64,000 nucleotides of DNA, from assembly GCA_021399445.1 (NCBI GenBank), contig JAJTUQ010000014.1, forward strand, positions 186,001 to 250,000, written 5' to 3'. The translations under genes and the position numbers were made by a program. Shown piece after piece: positions 22,202-32,212 of the stretch. Numbering within the stretch: position 1 is the stretch's first letter; every line of letters begins with the position of its first letter. The notes beneath the pieces are model-generated. The model was given only the letters and a program-made list of their open reading frames with translations, ran no database searches and was not told where the DNA came from. Origin of the DNA: Xylogone sp. PMI_703 (Eukaryota > Ascomycota > Leotiomycetes).

Positions 22202-24164
22202 ATGAATAGTGTAGATGCTCAAGGCTTGGTTGATGAATTGCTCCTGCTTCGAGCGAAGGAGTTTATCAAAAATATCCAGGTACGTTTTAATTAAAAGCTC
22301 CATTCCGTACTTTTACCTACATGGCAATGAAAGTCGGCTCCGTGAAATCACATAGTGAAACTTCCAAATTGCTTAGAAGGGAAAAAACAGGAAATGGATG
22401 AAAGCCTACACTGTACTACTCGATATGTAGCTACATGAACAGCAACTAATTTAGATAAAATTTCAAAAACTAGTTCTACGAACAAGATGGCGTCCCAGTC
22501 TTCAAGAACTTCTTCCGTGCCCTCCACTCCTGGAAAACCAAACCCCCAACCATAGAAGTAGAACTCTCATAGATCCGGCAGCTCTTATCCCACCAAAGAA
22601 GCTTACCCCTCCAAGAAGCCGAAAAGCTTCTCCCAGCATTGGTCCTCTCCCCAGCGATCATAGAGGCTAGGAAACAAGCCTACCAGCTAGCCTGCGAGAA
22701 GCAATCCAGAGCAGAATGCAGGCTCCTCCATCTCCCACTCGAGACCCGCGAGAAGATCTGGGAGGAAACCCTCGTTGGCAACGTAGTTCACATCTCTAAG
22801 AAACCCGACGCCACACCTTTCACTCACACGCCTTTCACTCATCCTTCGCACTTCTCCCACAGGTATTGCACGTGTCAAAACCAATTCAGCAGCTCCGCTG
22901 CTCCAGCCGGGAAGAGCGACCACGTTAATTACAAGTCCTGTTCTGGATGGTCGAGTACCTTCGCAAGTATCAGATTGGCATGCAAGCAGATTTATATGGA
23001 GCTGCCGCGCGAGGACGTGAACGACCTGCTGTACACCCGGAATGCACTGCACTTTGATGATGTGCTCTCCGCGTCTGATTATCTCTTCAGTATAAGGGAG
23101 AATAGGAGATGTGCGATCACGCATTTGAGATTTAGTCACCCAAAACGTTCATGACGGAAACTGTTCACGATGATCCAAACCGACAAGCTTTTTCTAAGTT
23201 GAAGGAGGTATTGAATTACTTCAGTTGTCCGTGGGATAGGGAGACGGTAAGTTTCCCCTTCCCCCTCCTATAGAAAGGAGAGGGAAAAAAGGAAAGCTGG
23301 GTTCAGGGGGTAGTAAAATAATTGACGTATTTGCGTTAACCTACTTGTTGGAACGAGTAGCTCGGTCTGTGTTGGGGACGTAGATGTATGATCTATTGGA
23401 GAGCTACTCTACGGCTACAAAGCTATGGAAGGAAACCAGTGGTTGGCTGAGATGCTAACCGAGGTCACGTGCCTCCAACAGTCTGGGACACGATCTCTAC
23501 AAACATGAATTTGACGCGAGCCCATGGAAAGCCGTCTACTTCTTCTACAGAGACTGGGAGCTCAACGAAATCCAGCACCGCATGTACAAGAGATGGCGGG
23601 TCGGGCTCGGCAGTACGGAGTGGGACGTTAACATCTCCAACCTGATATACAAGGGTATGCCGAAGTTAGATATAGGGGTGGAGTATACCTCTCTAGGTAG
23701 GAATTTGAATTCCCCCATCCACTCCCTCCCTTCCTCCCTTCGGTCACTAAAAAGGAAAGAAAAAGGAAAGAAAATTACGTCATATCGTTTCAAGAAAGAA
23801 AATATGCTAACAAATAATCACAACAGACAAACCACCCCCCTTCTACATTGCCCGCGATATAATTCGCCCCAAAGGCCTCAACTCCCCGTGGTTGATCAAT
23901 TTCCAGCTATCCATCCTCTGCACCTGGATCCGCCCCCTTTTCCAATTCCGCCAATACACCGGTCTTGACTTCCATTTCTACTCTGATCCTGACTCTGGAG
24001 AATCCTCCTCGCCATCCTCATCACCACCTGGTCGCTTACCTTCTCCACCATCCGGATTCGAGAACTTCGTCTTCTGGATCAAGGAGGTGCAAGCGGACCC
24101 GGTAATTGGGCCAAGAGGACAGCCGATTTTTTACGACAGTTCGGGGGATGATTTCTCGTGGTGA
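22202..24164 (+). pseudogene. Broken DUF7730 / 2EXR-like (F-box-associated type) gene
   Basis: Exon 1 is 22202-22279 (MNSVDAQGLVDELLLLRAKE...), then a 194-bp intron (GTACGT...TAG) and exon 2 from 22474. The frame contains LLHLPLETREKIWEETLVG, CKQIYMELP, LLYTRNALHFDD: the pattern of fungal proteins with an N-terminal 'LPLETRxxIW' box (DUF7730/2EXR-like). Lesions: in-frame TAG at 22570-22572; a one-base shift in the AAAA run near 23144, after which coding resumes with ETVHDDPNRQAFSKLKEVL; and another shift in the GGG near 23483. A late exon (KHEFDASPWKAVYFFYRDWE...KLDIGVEYTSL) ends at 23696, a 130-bp intron follows, and the last exon 23827-24164 ends with FYDSSGDDFSW. The middle intron from 23247 is unresolved. 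Recently inactivated, or a mis-assembled intact gene. Role unknown. Confidence 0.65.
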
Positions 24165-24929
24165 TTGATAAACACTGTTGTGTGGGTCCGGCTATATAGG
24201 TAACAAAAGACAACAATATTATATCTTAAGTTTCTCCATTGCGAGATATAGAAGGGAGTTCAGTCTTTTGTTCATTTATCCCTAATAAAACAGCGTAAAA
24301 CCACTCCGTTTTCATAACCCTCATTCCCGCTCTTATCCCATTGTGAGACCTCATATTTCAATATGTTCCGGGACCATACGCCAATGGAAAATATTGGGCT
24401 ACGGGCCGGATTAGCTAATAAGCCGGCGAAGGGGATAATCCCAGCCGCCCCTTCCTAGGTAGATGTAAAAGAACATTCTGCTTGTAGAGTACGAGAAACA
24501 TGAAACAACATGGGCTTTAATTCACCATTAGGACTCTGATTTTATGTGGTAAAATCATAAGACGCACAACGAGGGAATTGAAAGATATTTGTTATTTCAC
24601 TGTGCATTCTGACATTTACTAAAAGGCATAATATGATTGGTTGATTTACCTCTCAAATGAGCTACCATAGATCGCTTACTCTGTGGTCCGGGTGGGCTTA
24701 CTTCTCGAGGCCGAGTGAGCGCTGAACTTCCTGAGAGCATGAGCTTTTTGCCATTTGGTTCTACAATTTCCTCAAATACATTCAACACAATACAGCCTTT
24801 AGTAATACTACGGCCGTATAGGTCTGTAGAGCACCGATAGTTGTCTAGAGTAAGCCCTAGACATAAGCCCTAATATCGGTCACCGAAGAGCCCTGTGTAG
24901 TTACATAACCGTATCCTCTGAATATTGTA
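24165..24929. other. Intergenic, nothing recognised
   Basis: Normal to slightly AT-rich sequence. A 63-codon minus-strand frame at 24597-24788 has no recognisable domain, and no splice-supported extension was found. Confidence 0.5.
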
Positions 24930-25409
24930 ACAATATATATGGATAATTACCTTTCATCAATTCCTTTATATAGAGAACCACGGAATTGTCAATTTGGAGC
25001 TGTTGGAACTACTAGACCACACTTAGAAACCCTTCCAGAATTTAAGGAACTGAAAACCAAATATGCCAAAGCACTAAGCTGGAATACACTTCTAGCAAAA
25101 GTTGCTGATAATACGCTCTGTCTAGCCTGGCAAGATAACAACGTTGTTCTTGCTCTTACTACAGTTCATACTCTAAATTCAACAACTACATTTAGAGAAA
25201 GACTTCGAAAGAGGCCAGCTGCAACGTCTACTTTAGCGCGGCAGGTAAGGACCCCATTTGGGAATATGCCAACCAAAAGATTGGAAATCTCTGTAGTTAT
25301 TGACGATTACAATCACTTTATGGGAGGTGTAGATATTGTTAATCAATATAGGCAGAATATGAGACACATAGACGAGCTCTTCACAATTGGCGGCCCTTAT
25401 TTTTACTGA
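24930..25409 (+). pseudogene. PiggyBac transposase fragment (DDE_Tnp_1_7)
   Basis: Open for 156 codons from 24939. Reads MDNYLSSIPLYRE, FGAVGTTRPHL, WNTLLAKVADNTLCLAWQD, VLALTTVHT, then IDDYNHFMGGVDIVNQYRQ. These are the blocks around the second (DN[YF]) and third (MGGVD) catalytic aspartates of piggyBac transposases. The N-terminal third, including the first catalytic Asp, and the C-terminal Cys-rich region are missing. Near 25385 the expected NWRP motif has slipped out of frame. Domestication is not indicated. Confidence 0.85.
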
Positions 25410-25672
25410 TTACTAGGTTAGTAGTGTAGGTGGGGATGGAAGAGCCGGAAGAGAGGATGAAGGATGAGGTCTCGGGTCTTCACACCGGTGTTCCGGGATG
25501 GAGGAAGCAGGCCGTTGAAGTGAGAGGTCGGGCTCCTGAATTCCTTCACATGCTCTTCCACAGTCAGCGCTCGCCACCTCTGTACACGGTGCAGCTGTTA
25601 CAATCATTTCGGATCGCTGGACTACGTGGCAGTTGGAGCTTGTTCAGTTTTCGACTGCTGTCAAAACGCTCT

Positions 25673-26037
25673 TTGCTCTGTCCTATTTTCAATCCAGCAC
25701 AACCTCTCTACCACTGCATGTAGTTGTCGGCATTTGGGTGGTTAGCTATCTCGGTCTATTATAGGATGATGTACTTTGCATCGACTTAACATTTGTGGAG
25801 GATTATTGGGTGCAAGAGAGAGGTCTTGGTTGTTTACGGACTACGGGCTACAGAACGGGGATAGGATAGGTAATAGTTAAGTATTACGGATCAGAGAATG
25901 TATTTTTAGAGAACAGTATCCTGATTGCCGCGGGTATTGCTGTGTAAGGCTCAGTACCCAGTTTGGACATTGCTATAATATTCTTAGCGGATCTTCGATA
26001 GCTGCCTATGGGATTCTCCCTCAGTGTAAATGAACAT
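25673..26037. repeat. Dispersed repeat copy 1 (~360 bp)
   Basis: Matches 44697-45052 in the same orientation over its whole length: shared blocks CCTATTTTCAATCCAGCACA, GGTGGTTAGCTAT, CGGTCTATTATAGGAT, GATCAGAGAATGTATTTTTA and CTGCCTATGGGATTCTCCC. Differences are mostly transitions. No ORF. Confidence 0.85.
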
Positions 26038-26069
26038 CGTCATCATCATTATATGTAAGGAGGGGAGTT

Positions 26070-26360
26070 CTAAGAGATTCCAAAGAACAGTAAGAACAGC
26101 AGGAACACCCCAATGCCTTCGAATTGCTCAACGAATTGGAAATCGACAAGTCTATCACCGTAGAATCTACGAGTACCCATGGACGGCCTTTGAAGCGCAC
26201 CTAGCCCTTCGAGCCTAACTCGCCTCTACAAGCCAACAGAACTAATTCTACGAAAGCTACCATATCGAAACCGGCTCCAGTGACATTATGTACCGACAAG
26301 TGGACTCAAGTTAAAGATCTCCTCAAACGTGTCAAGACCACTCTCGCGACCCGCAGAGCA
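26070..26360 (+). pseudogene. Unidentified coding remnant
   Basis: In one frame from about 26070 to 26368 the translation has coding character: VLRDSKEQ, stop, EQQEHPNAFELLNELEIDKS, then after another stop LQANRTNSTKATISKPAP and DKWTQVKDLLKRVKTTLATR. Two stops interrupt it. I do not recognise the family; a retroelement gag/ORF1 or a truncated host gene are both possible. Confidence 0.3.
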
Positions 26361-26945
26361 CCGTGCTGAGAAGGCAGAGAAACATATTAAGGCCCCTGGA
26401 AGAGTTCTTACGAAACAAGCTTTTCCCGCGGATGGTTTTAACTCCCTCTACGAACCCTGCTCTACTATCACCGCCATCCTCGTCACTATTATCTTTAGCG
26501 CAGTCTATAATGCTTAGAAAGCTGCAAAAAGGGCAATAATCTCTTGCCATAAAGTGGCACGTATATATTTATGGACTAATACTTTGTACATTGTGCACAA
26601 GAACATATGACACTAGGTTAAGTCCTAATTGATTTCCGTTATTCGGTATTAATATACAGACTAATAACATATTTATAATTTATAATGAATGTCATTTAAC
26701 TAAGGTCCTGTTCGACAACCGCTCTGAACCCTCCATAGGATCTATATCACAGGCTGAGTCAGTATATGAAATTTTTTTACTGAACACTTTTCCATATCTT
26801 AACCTCCATAAGCTGAATAATAATTGAATAATCGTTGAAAAGCTCTGGCGTTACTTTAACGTCAAAGCTCAATTGTAAGAGCTATAGTATACAGATGTCC
26901 TGACCTTCAGATTTCTCTTAGTGAATTTACTTTTTCCGTAATTTA

Positions 26946-28080
26946 TTGTCTAAACTTTTAGTATTTATTAATATTATGGATTCTGATGATAATATCTCGA
27001 TAATTAGTACAGTTAGTACAAATTCAACTAGCTCATCTGATAGAAAAGAAGCTAAAGATATTATAAGCCTTTTTGTGTATCAAAAAAAGACTATAAAACT
27101 GACTATTTTGAGTATTGTTAAAAGTATTATATATTATGCTTTATATAGAACCAACATGATTAGCTATGAATATATCGCTGAATTGATTAATTCAGGCTAT
27201 CCTAGACATTGTTTTGAAGTATTATATATATCTTTAAATGTATTCTAAGATCTTAAACACTTTTTAACTAATTACTCATCATTTAAAAGTTCTTGTAATA
27301 TTAATATTGACGAAAAGATATTTATCTTTTTATATATTATTGGCCAAGGAATTTTTAACCAAGATACTCAAGAAAGGTTTTCTTACTCTGGATTAATGAT
27401 TAGTATAATTTTTTATGATATACTTAATATGTTATTATATCTTTATAAACAAGAGGTTCAATTACCAACAGCCTTTACCTTTATTTCAGATCATATACTA
27501 CAAAATCCTTACTTTCAAGAATTTTATTACTGTTTAGGAACTCTTGATAATACTTATATTAAAGTCTATTTATCTCTTGAAAATCATGCTCAATATAGAA
27601 ATAGAAAACAGACATTATCTCAGAACATACTTACTGTTTATAACTTCGAATTGTTATTTGTGTATACACTTCCTGGTTAAGAAAGGTTAGTCTATAATAT
27701 ACGAATATTAAAAAATACTTAAACTAATCATAATTTCAGTACTCCGGAAAGTTTTTATTAACTTAGAGATATTGGTTATTTGAATATTTCTATAATTATA
27801 ATACTATATCATAGTACTAAATATCATCTTAAAGAATTCCAGCAAAATAACTAAAAGCCTTAGAATTATAAAGAATTATTTAACTTTTGGTATTCATCTT
27901 TAAAGAATATTATAAAATGTATTTTTGAAATAACAAAAAAGAAATTCTAGATTCTTAAATCAATTCTAGAATATTTGATTAAAACACAAACTTATTTAAT
28001 CTTTATGATTATAGTACTATATAACTATATATATAATAAAGAAAATAATACTAAAGATAATTATTTTTTTAGTCTTTTAT
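26946..28080 (+). pseudogene. PIF/Harbinger transposase (DDE_Tnp_4), RIP-degraded
   Basis: Two open pieces (26946-27248 and 27396-27680) are in a longer decayed frame. Recognisable blocks: IIGQGIFNQDTQERFSYSG, LGTLDNTYIKV (LDGT block with the first catalytic Asp), YRNRKQTLSQNIL, then after stops LRDIGYLN (GDAGY block, second Asp) and ELFNFWYSSLKNIIKCIF (NxxERIF block, where catalytic Glu appears as Lys). The order and spacing fit a ~400-aa Harbinger transposase. The partner Myb-like ORF is at 29245-29600. Confidence 0.85.
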
Positions 28081-29244
28081 TTCTAAAAACTCTTTGGATA
28101 TAAGATCACTGAATATAAATATCAGAAAAGACGAATTAGTACAAATTATATAAAATTAATATTAAGAATATCGAAGTATATTTGTTATAAATACTTTATT
28201 AAACTAATTAAACTGAATAAGTATGTATTAATTATTTATCTCTAGCTTTCTCTGAGAAGAAAGATATAAATATAATAACTGTTTTCTTTATTAATAACTT
28301 ATTAATAACAATATCGAAATCATTTTCAGAAAAGTATAATTCATACTTTGTATAAAATAGTTATATTGTTTATAAAACGGACCTAGTTTTAGTATTATAT
28401 TCAATGTGTTCTTAAGACTTCCTAAATACGTTTGTTAACTTTATAAGATTATCTGTAATTTTAACTTTATTTTTCAAACATTTACGTAAATATTCAGATT
28501 CAGAATTACTTTTTTAATGTTAATTAATTAAAGTAAGAGTATTTACCAGAGAACTTGAAGTAAAAACGTATTATAAAGACTCGATATTTAACATAAAATA
28601 TATATAATTATTAGTTATAATAATATTATCGAATAATTTTTTTAATATATCATAATAAAGTAAAGAGTTAATTCTGAGTTAAGTAACTTATTTATAGTTT
28701 GACAAATATTGACTTCAAACAGAGGAAATAATAATATATATATTTCTTTATTCGTTATATCCAAATCCTGAAGTTTTCCTCAGTAATTATTACTCTTTAT
28801 ATATTAATTTATATAATTAGGGGTCGGCTCCCATATACTCCACTTTCATTTTGATCACGTAATCTAATTTCAGAGACATGTCTCCGGAGCTCTAAATAAC
28901 GTTATACCTGATATATAATAGTTTTATTCTCTTTTGAATATTATATAATAATTAGCTAATTGCTGTCAAAGTAAGGTAGAAGATTTTATCTTTAGCATCA
29001 GTATATTGATTTCTATACTTTTTATAACTCCATGATCATATTGTCTAATAACTACCATAAATATTAGCTCTTAGTAACGTTATATCTTGCCTGATTAGGA
29101 GGAATTCTTTTCAGATACCCAAATATTTGACATTAAACTATTTAATGAGACTATCGAAGTTTATACTTAATTATCACCGATCGAAGAGACCTAAATACTA
29201 ACAACTTAATCTTTTAATATATAGTCAATTAATCAGAATTCAAA
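28081..29244. other. AT-rich decayed interior of the Harbinger element
   Basis: Between the two Harbinger ORFs. No ORF or recognisable domain. A short patch near 28836-28866 (ACTCCACTTTCATTTTGAT) recurs inverted near 38823-38862. Confidence 0.5.
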
Positions 29245-29600
29245 TCCGCACCGAACAAAAGCTTATGCGATCTGGACATCACAAATGGAAAAAGTACTAT
29301 TAGTAAGATTAAGAGATAAGGCTTGACAAGGAAAGCGTGCCAATAGTGACTTTAAGCCTAAAGTATAGAATATGGCTATTGAGAAAGTAAATAACGTTAA
29401 TGGTTCTGTTGTTATTACTGTAAAACAAGCCAAAAACAAGATTAATTAATATAAGATAATATATAAAGAATAATAAACTTTATCGGAAGTATTTAGGTTT
29501 AGGTATAACTTTGAGTATAATATATTTACTATAATTTCTTCGGTTTGGAAAAACTATTTAATAAGTTATAAATAAGTTATATGATTTTGAACTAATAATT
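29245..29600 (+). pseudogene. Myb/SANT-like DNA-binding ORF of the Harbinger element
   Basis: Plus-strand frame with stops: AIWTSQMEKVLLVRLRDKA, QGKRANSDFKPKV, NMAIEKVNN, VKQAKNKIN, YKIIYKE, TLSEVFRFRYNFE, SSVWKNYL. This is the Myb/SANT-like (Myb_DNA-bind_3 type) pattern common in Harbinger second ORFs and plant/fungal relatives: W...KA.GKRA.SGFK...W, then VKNK...YK...WKE. Tryptophans have become stops (TGG to TAG/TGA/TAA), typical of RIP. Confidence 0.75.
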
Positions 29601-30955
29601 TATTATATTGTAATATTCTTAGAGAATTATTCAATGATGTTATGGTTATTAATAATCAAATGTATTTTTTATTAAACATTAATTTGTTAATTCTTCAGGT
29701 TTTTTCTTCATCAGTTTTCATATTGTCTAAAACTTTCTGGTAAATAAATAAAAACTCTGATTTATTTGAACTTTTTAATAAACGACCAAAAAATGTGTTT
29801 ATTAAAGAAGATCTTGTATAATTAACAAATATATTCGATAAGAGTAATTAGAATAAAAAAGTAAATAGTCTAATAATAATTCGAAGAAGATATTAATTAT
29901 AAAAAAAGTATTTTAATTATTTTATAAAGAATATAAACAATAGTTATCAAAGAAAAATCTTAGTTATTATCGATAGTTTATTAGTTAAAAGAGAATATTA
30001 CTATATTTATATTTATATTAAAAAAAGCAAAAAATCGTTAACTAAAACGAATTTGTTTTATATTTATTAATAAATAATAAAATTTAACTTTTATATTTAT
30101 ATATACTTAGTATTTAGTTTATATAGTTTATATTACTTAATCTCTTTTTTATTCATTATTTGTAATTCTTTATTTGAAGTATATATTTCAGTTTTAGGTA
30201 ATTGATCAGAAATAGTCTTTTGTTAAGTAGTAAAAAGTATTAATCTCTAATATTATCTTTATGTTAATATATAAAGTTATATAAAATTATAACTATAAAT
30301 ATTATATCTTTTTGTACTTGAATAAAGTATTCAGGAATTGATGTAAATATTTAAAATTTCTTTTTTGTAATTTTAAATATATATTTGATAATAATACATA
30401 AAGATAAATGTTAAAAATTAAATAATCCTTGATAATTCTTTGGTTTTTGATCTTCTTGCCAGAACTTTTTTAAGTAATACTATATATCTTAATATAGAAT
30501 TATAACTATTGAATTATTAGAATAATCAACATCTTTAAGTTAATAATAATTTTGTAAAGAATAAAGTTATGATTTTCTTATATGTTTTTTAATACTCGAA
30601 TATCATAGACTAACTTCTCTTATCTTGGTAAAATATACATAAATTATATATCAAAATTATATATTTAAGTATATTTTAAGATAAAGTCTGTTTTTGATTT
30701 CTATACTATAATTAATCTTTAAACAGAATAAATACTTGAATATAAGTTTCATCAAATACATTAAGATAAAATTTAAAGACTTTAAATTGATAATTATTAA
30801 GTTTCTGATTTAGTGATATAATTATAATAAGTAATTAAACTTCTTGTATATATAACTTTAATATTATACGTAATATTTGATAGAATATTTTATTAATAGT
30901 TTCCCTAGAATATATAAACTTTTTTTGTATATCTTTATTTAATATACTATAGTTA
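29601..30955. other. AT-rich sequence without recognisable content
   Basis: Strongly AT-rich, many stops in all frames. Probably decayed transposon sequence into which gypsy element C inserted (target ACAAT at 30956-30960). Confidence 0.5.
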
Positions 30956-30960
30956 ACAAT

Positions 30961-31546
30961 TGTAACGTTCCTACAAGGGTATGGGGTTATCTATCACTCA
31001 AATGATAGATAAAGGTAAAGGGCAAGAGAATATCTTCACAAGGTGTTAGGGTAGTTATTATGAAATGTAGGTATGCTGTAAATCAATTGAATTAAGCACA
31101 AAGCTCTTATTTACTGTAAAACTATCTAATTATATAATGAGGGTTAGTATATTAAGTATATTAGTTATACCTTATACTCGATATACTGGATATATACCTC
31201 ACGTAATCGCTTATTTGCTAGTACTAGTTATCTGCACATACAAGCAAATGGCTAGCACAAGCGGAAAGGTAGTACTAATTTCCCGATAGTATTACTACTT
31301 AGTTAGTACAACCAAAAGGTTAGTACTATAACTTCGATAGTACTATTCTTTAGCTTATACAACCCTTTTTATAATACTAGTGTTGAACTTGTACTATCCT
31401 TTCGCTAATACTAATAATACGATAATACTAGCGATACTATAACCAGGTCCTTGATAACCGTCTTAATCTATACTTATTTAACTAAGGCGATAACTATGGA
31501 GGCCCTATAATCCGGTCGCTTGTTACAACCTTGCGGGGTCGTAACA
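30961..31546 (-). repeat. 3' LTR of gypsy element C (586 bp)
   Basis: Starts TGTAACGTTCC, ends GGTCGTAACA. Identical length to 37649-38234. Differences inspected between the two are transitions. Confidence 0.95.
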
Positions 31547-31576
31547 CTATCCCCTTCCTAGCTTAGCGTTGTCTCG

Positions 31577-32212
31577 ATGCTTAAAGCTATAACTGTGGGC
31601 TTCTTCCCGGGAACCAAACCTTCTTTTCCTTTCATCATGTCACCTAAGTACAAGTCTAGTTACGAAAGACGTGTGAGGAAAAGGAAAGTGATAAAGAATT
31701 TTGGTTATCTCATGGCTTTCAAGTATTACTACTGCCTTGTCAACAACAAGGAGTGTCATTGTAGTCCTCAATCTACTAAGTACAGCAAATGCATTCGTCG
31801 GGGTAGAAAGTGCGAGCTTGATCCGAACATAGATAAGTTAAAACGTTTGGTCGAAGAGGAGGAACGTCTCGAACAAGAGGAAGAGGAAGCCCTGGCCTAC
31901 GTAGTCCGTCTTCGCAGACTACGAAAGTTGGTCAAGACAAAGAGTCGTAATATGATTATTCAAGGCGTTTCCATGATGGAAGAATTAGAAAAGATCGAAG
32001 AACGAGAAAGGAAAGAAGCAAAGGAGAAGGAGAGACTCGAACAAGAACAAAAGGAAAACAAGGCGTCACAACAAGCGAAAACTACCCAGCCAGCGGAGAC
32101 AGGGCCCTCCGGGGCCTTCTCCTCCGAGACTAAGTTACTTACTTATGCTGATGTTCTGTTCGATAAAGCCTGGTTGACTTTACTCGTTCATACTCTTCCA
32201 GAAGCTTATTAA
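31577..32212 (+). CDS. Antisense accessory ORF of gypsy element C (211 aa, intact)
   Basis: Open from ATG 31577 (a second, perhaps better, start is ATG 31637 giving MSPKYKSSYERRVRKRK). A Lys/Arg-rich N-terminus is followed by a Cys module (YYC, KECHC, STKYSKCIRRGRKC, i.e. C-x6-C-x-C-x9-C-x6-C), a long charged coiled coil (LKRLVEEEERLEQEEEE, EKIEERERKEAKEKERLEQ) and a C-terminal YADVLFD box shared with element A. Its last 74 bp overlap the end of pol on the other strand. The Cys spacing suggests a zinc-binding, perhaps nucleic-acid-binding protein, but no known family is assigned. Base composition is visibly less AT-rich than the adjacent pol. Possibly related to the brtn ORF reported for Boty elements (recollection, not tested). 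Confidence 0.75.
   Translation: MLKAITVGFFPGTKPSFPFIMSPKYKSSYERRVRKRKVIKNFGYLMAFKYYYCLVNNKECHCSPQSTKYSKCIRRGRKCELDPNIDKLKRLVEEEERLEQEEEEALAYVVRLRRLRKLVKTKSRNMIIQGVSMMEELEKIEERERKEAKEKERLEQEQKENKASQQAKTTQPAETGPSGAFSSETKLLTYADVLFDKAWLTLLVHTLPEAY

Noticed and set aside
22687..23139. 150-codon minus-strand frame
   Set aside because: Shadow of exon 2 of the DUF7730/2EXR-like gene.
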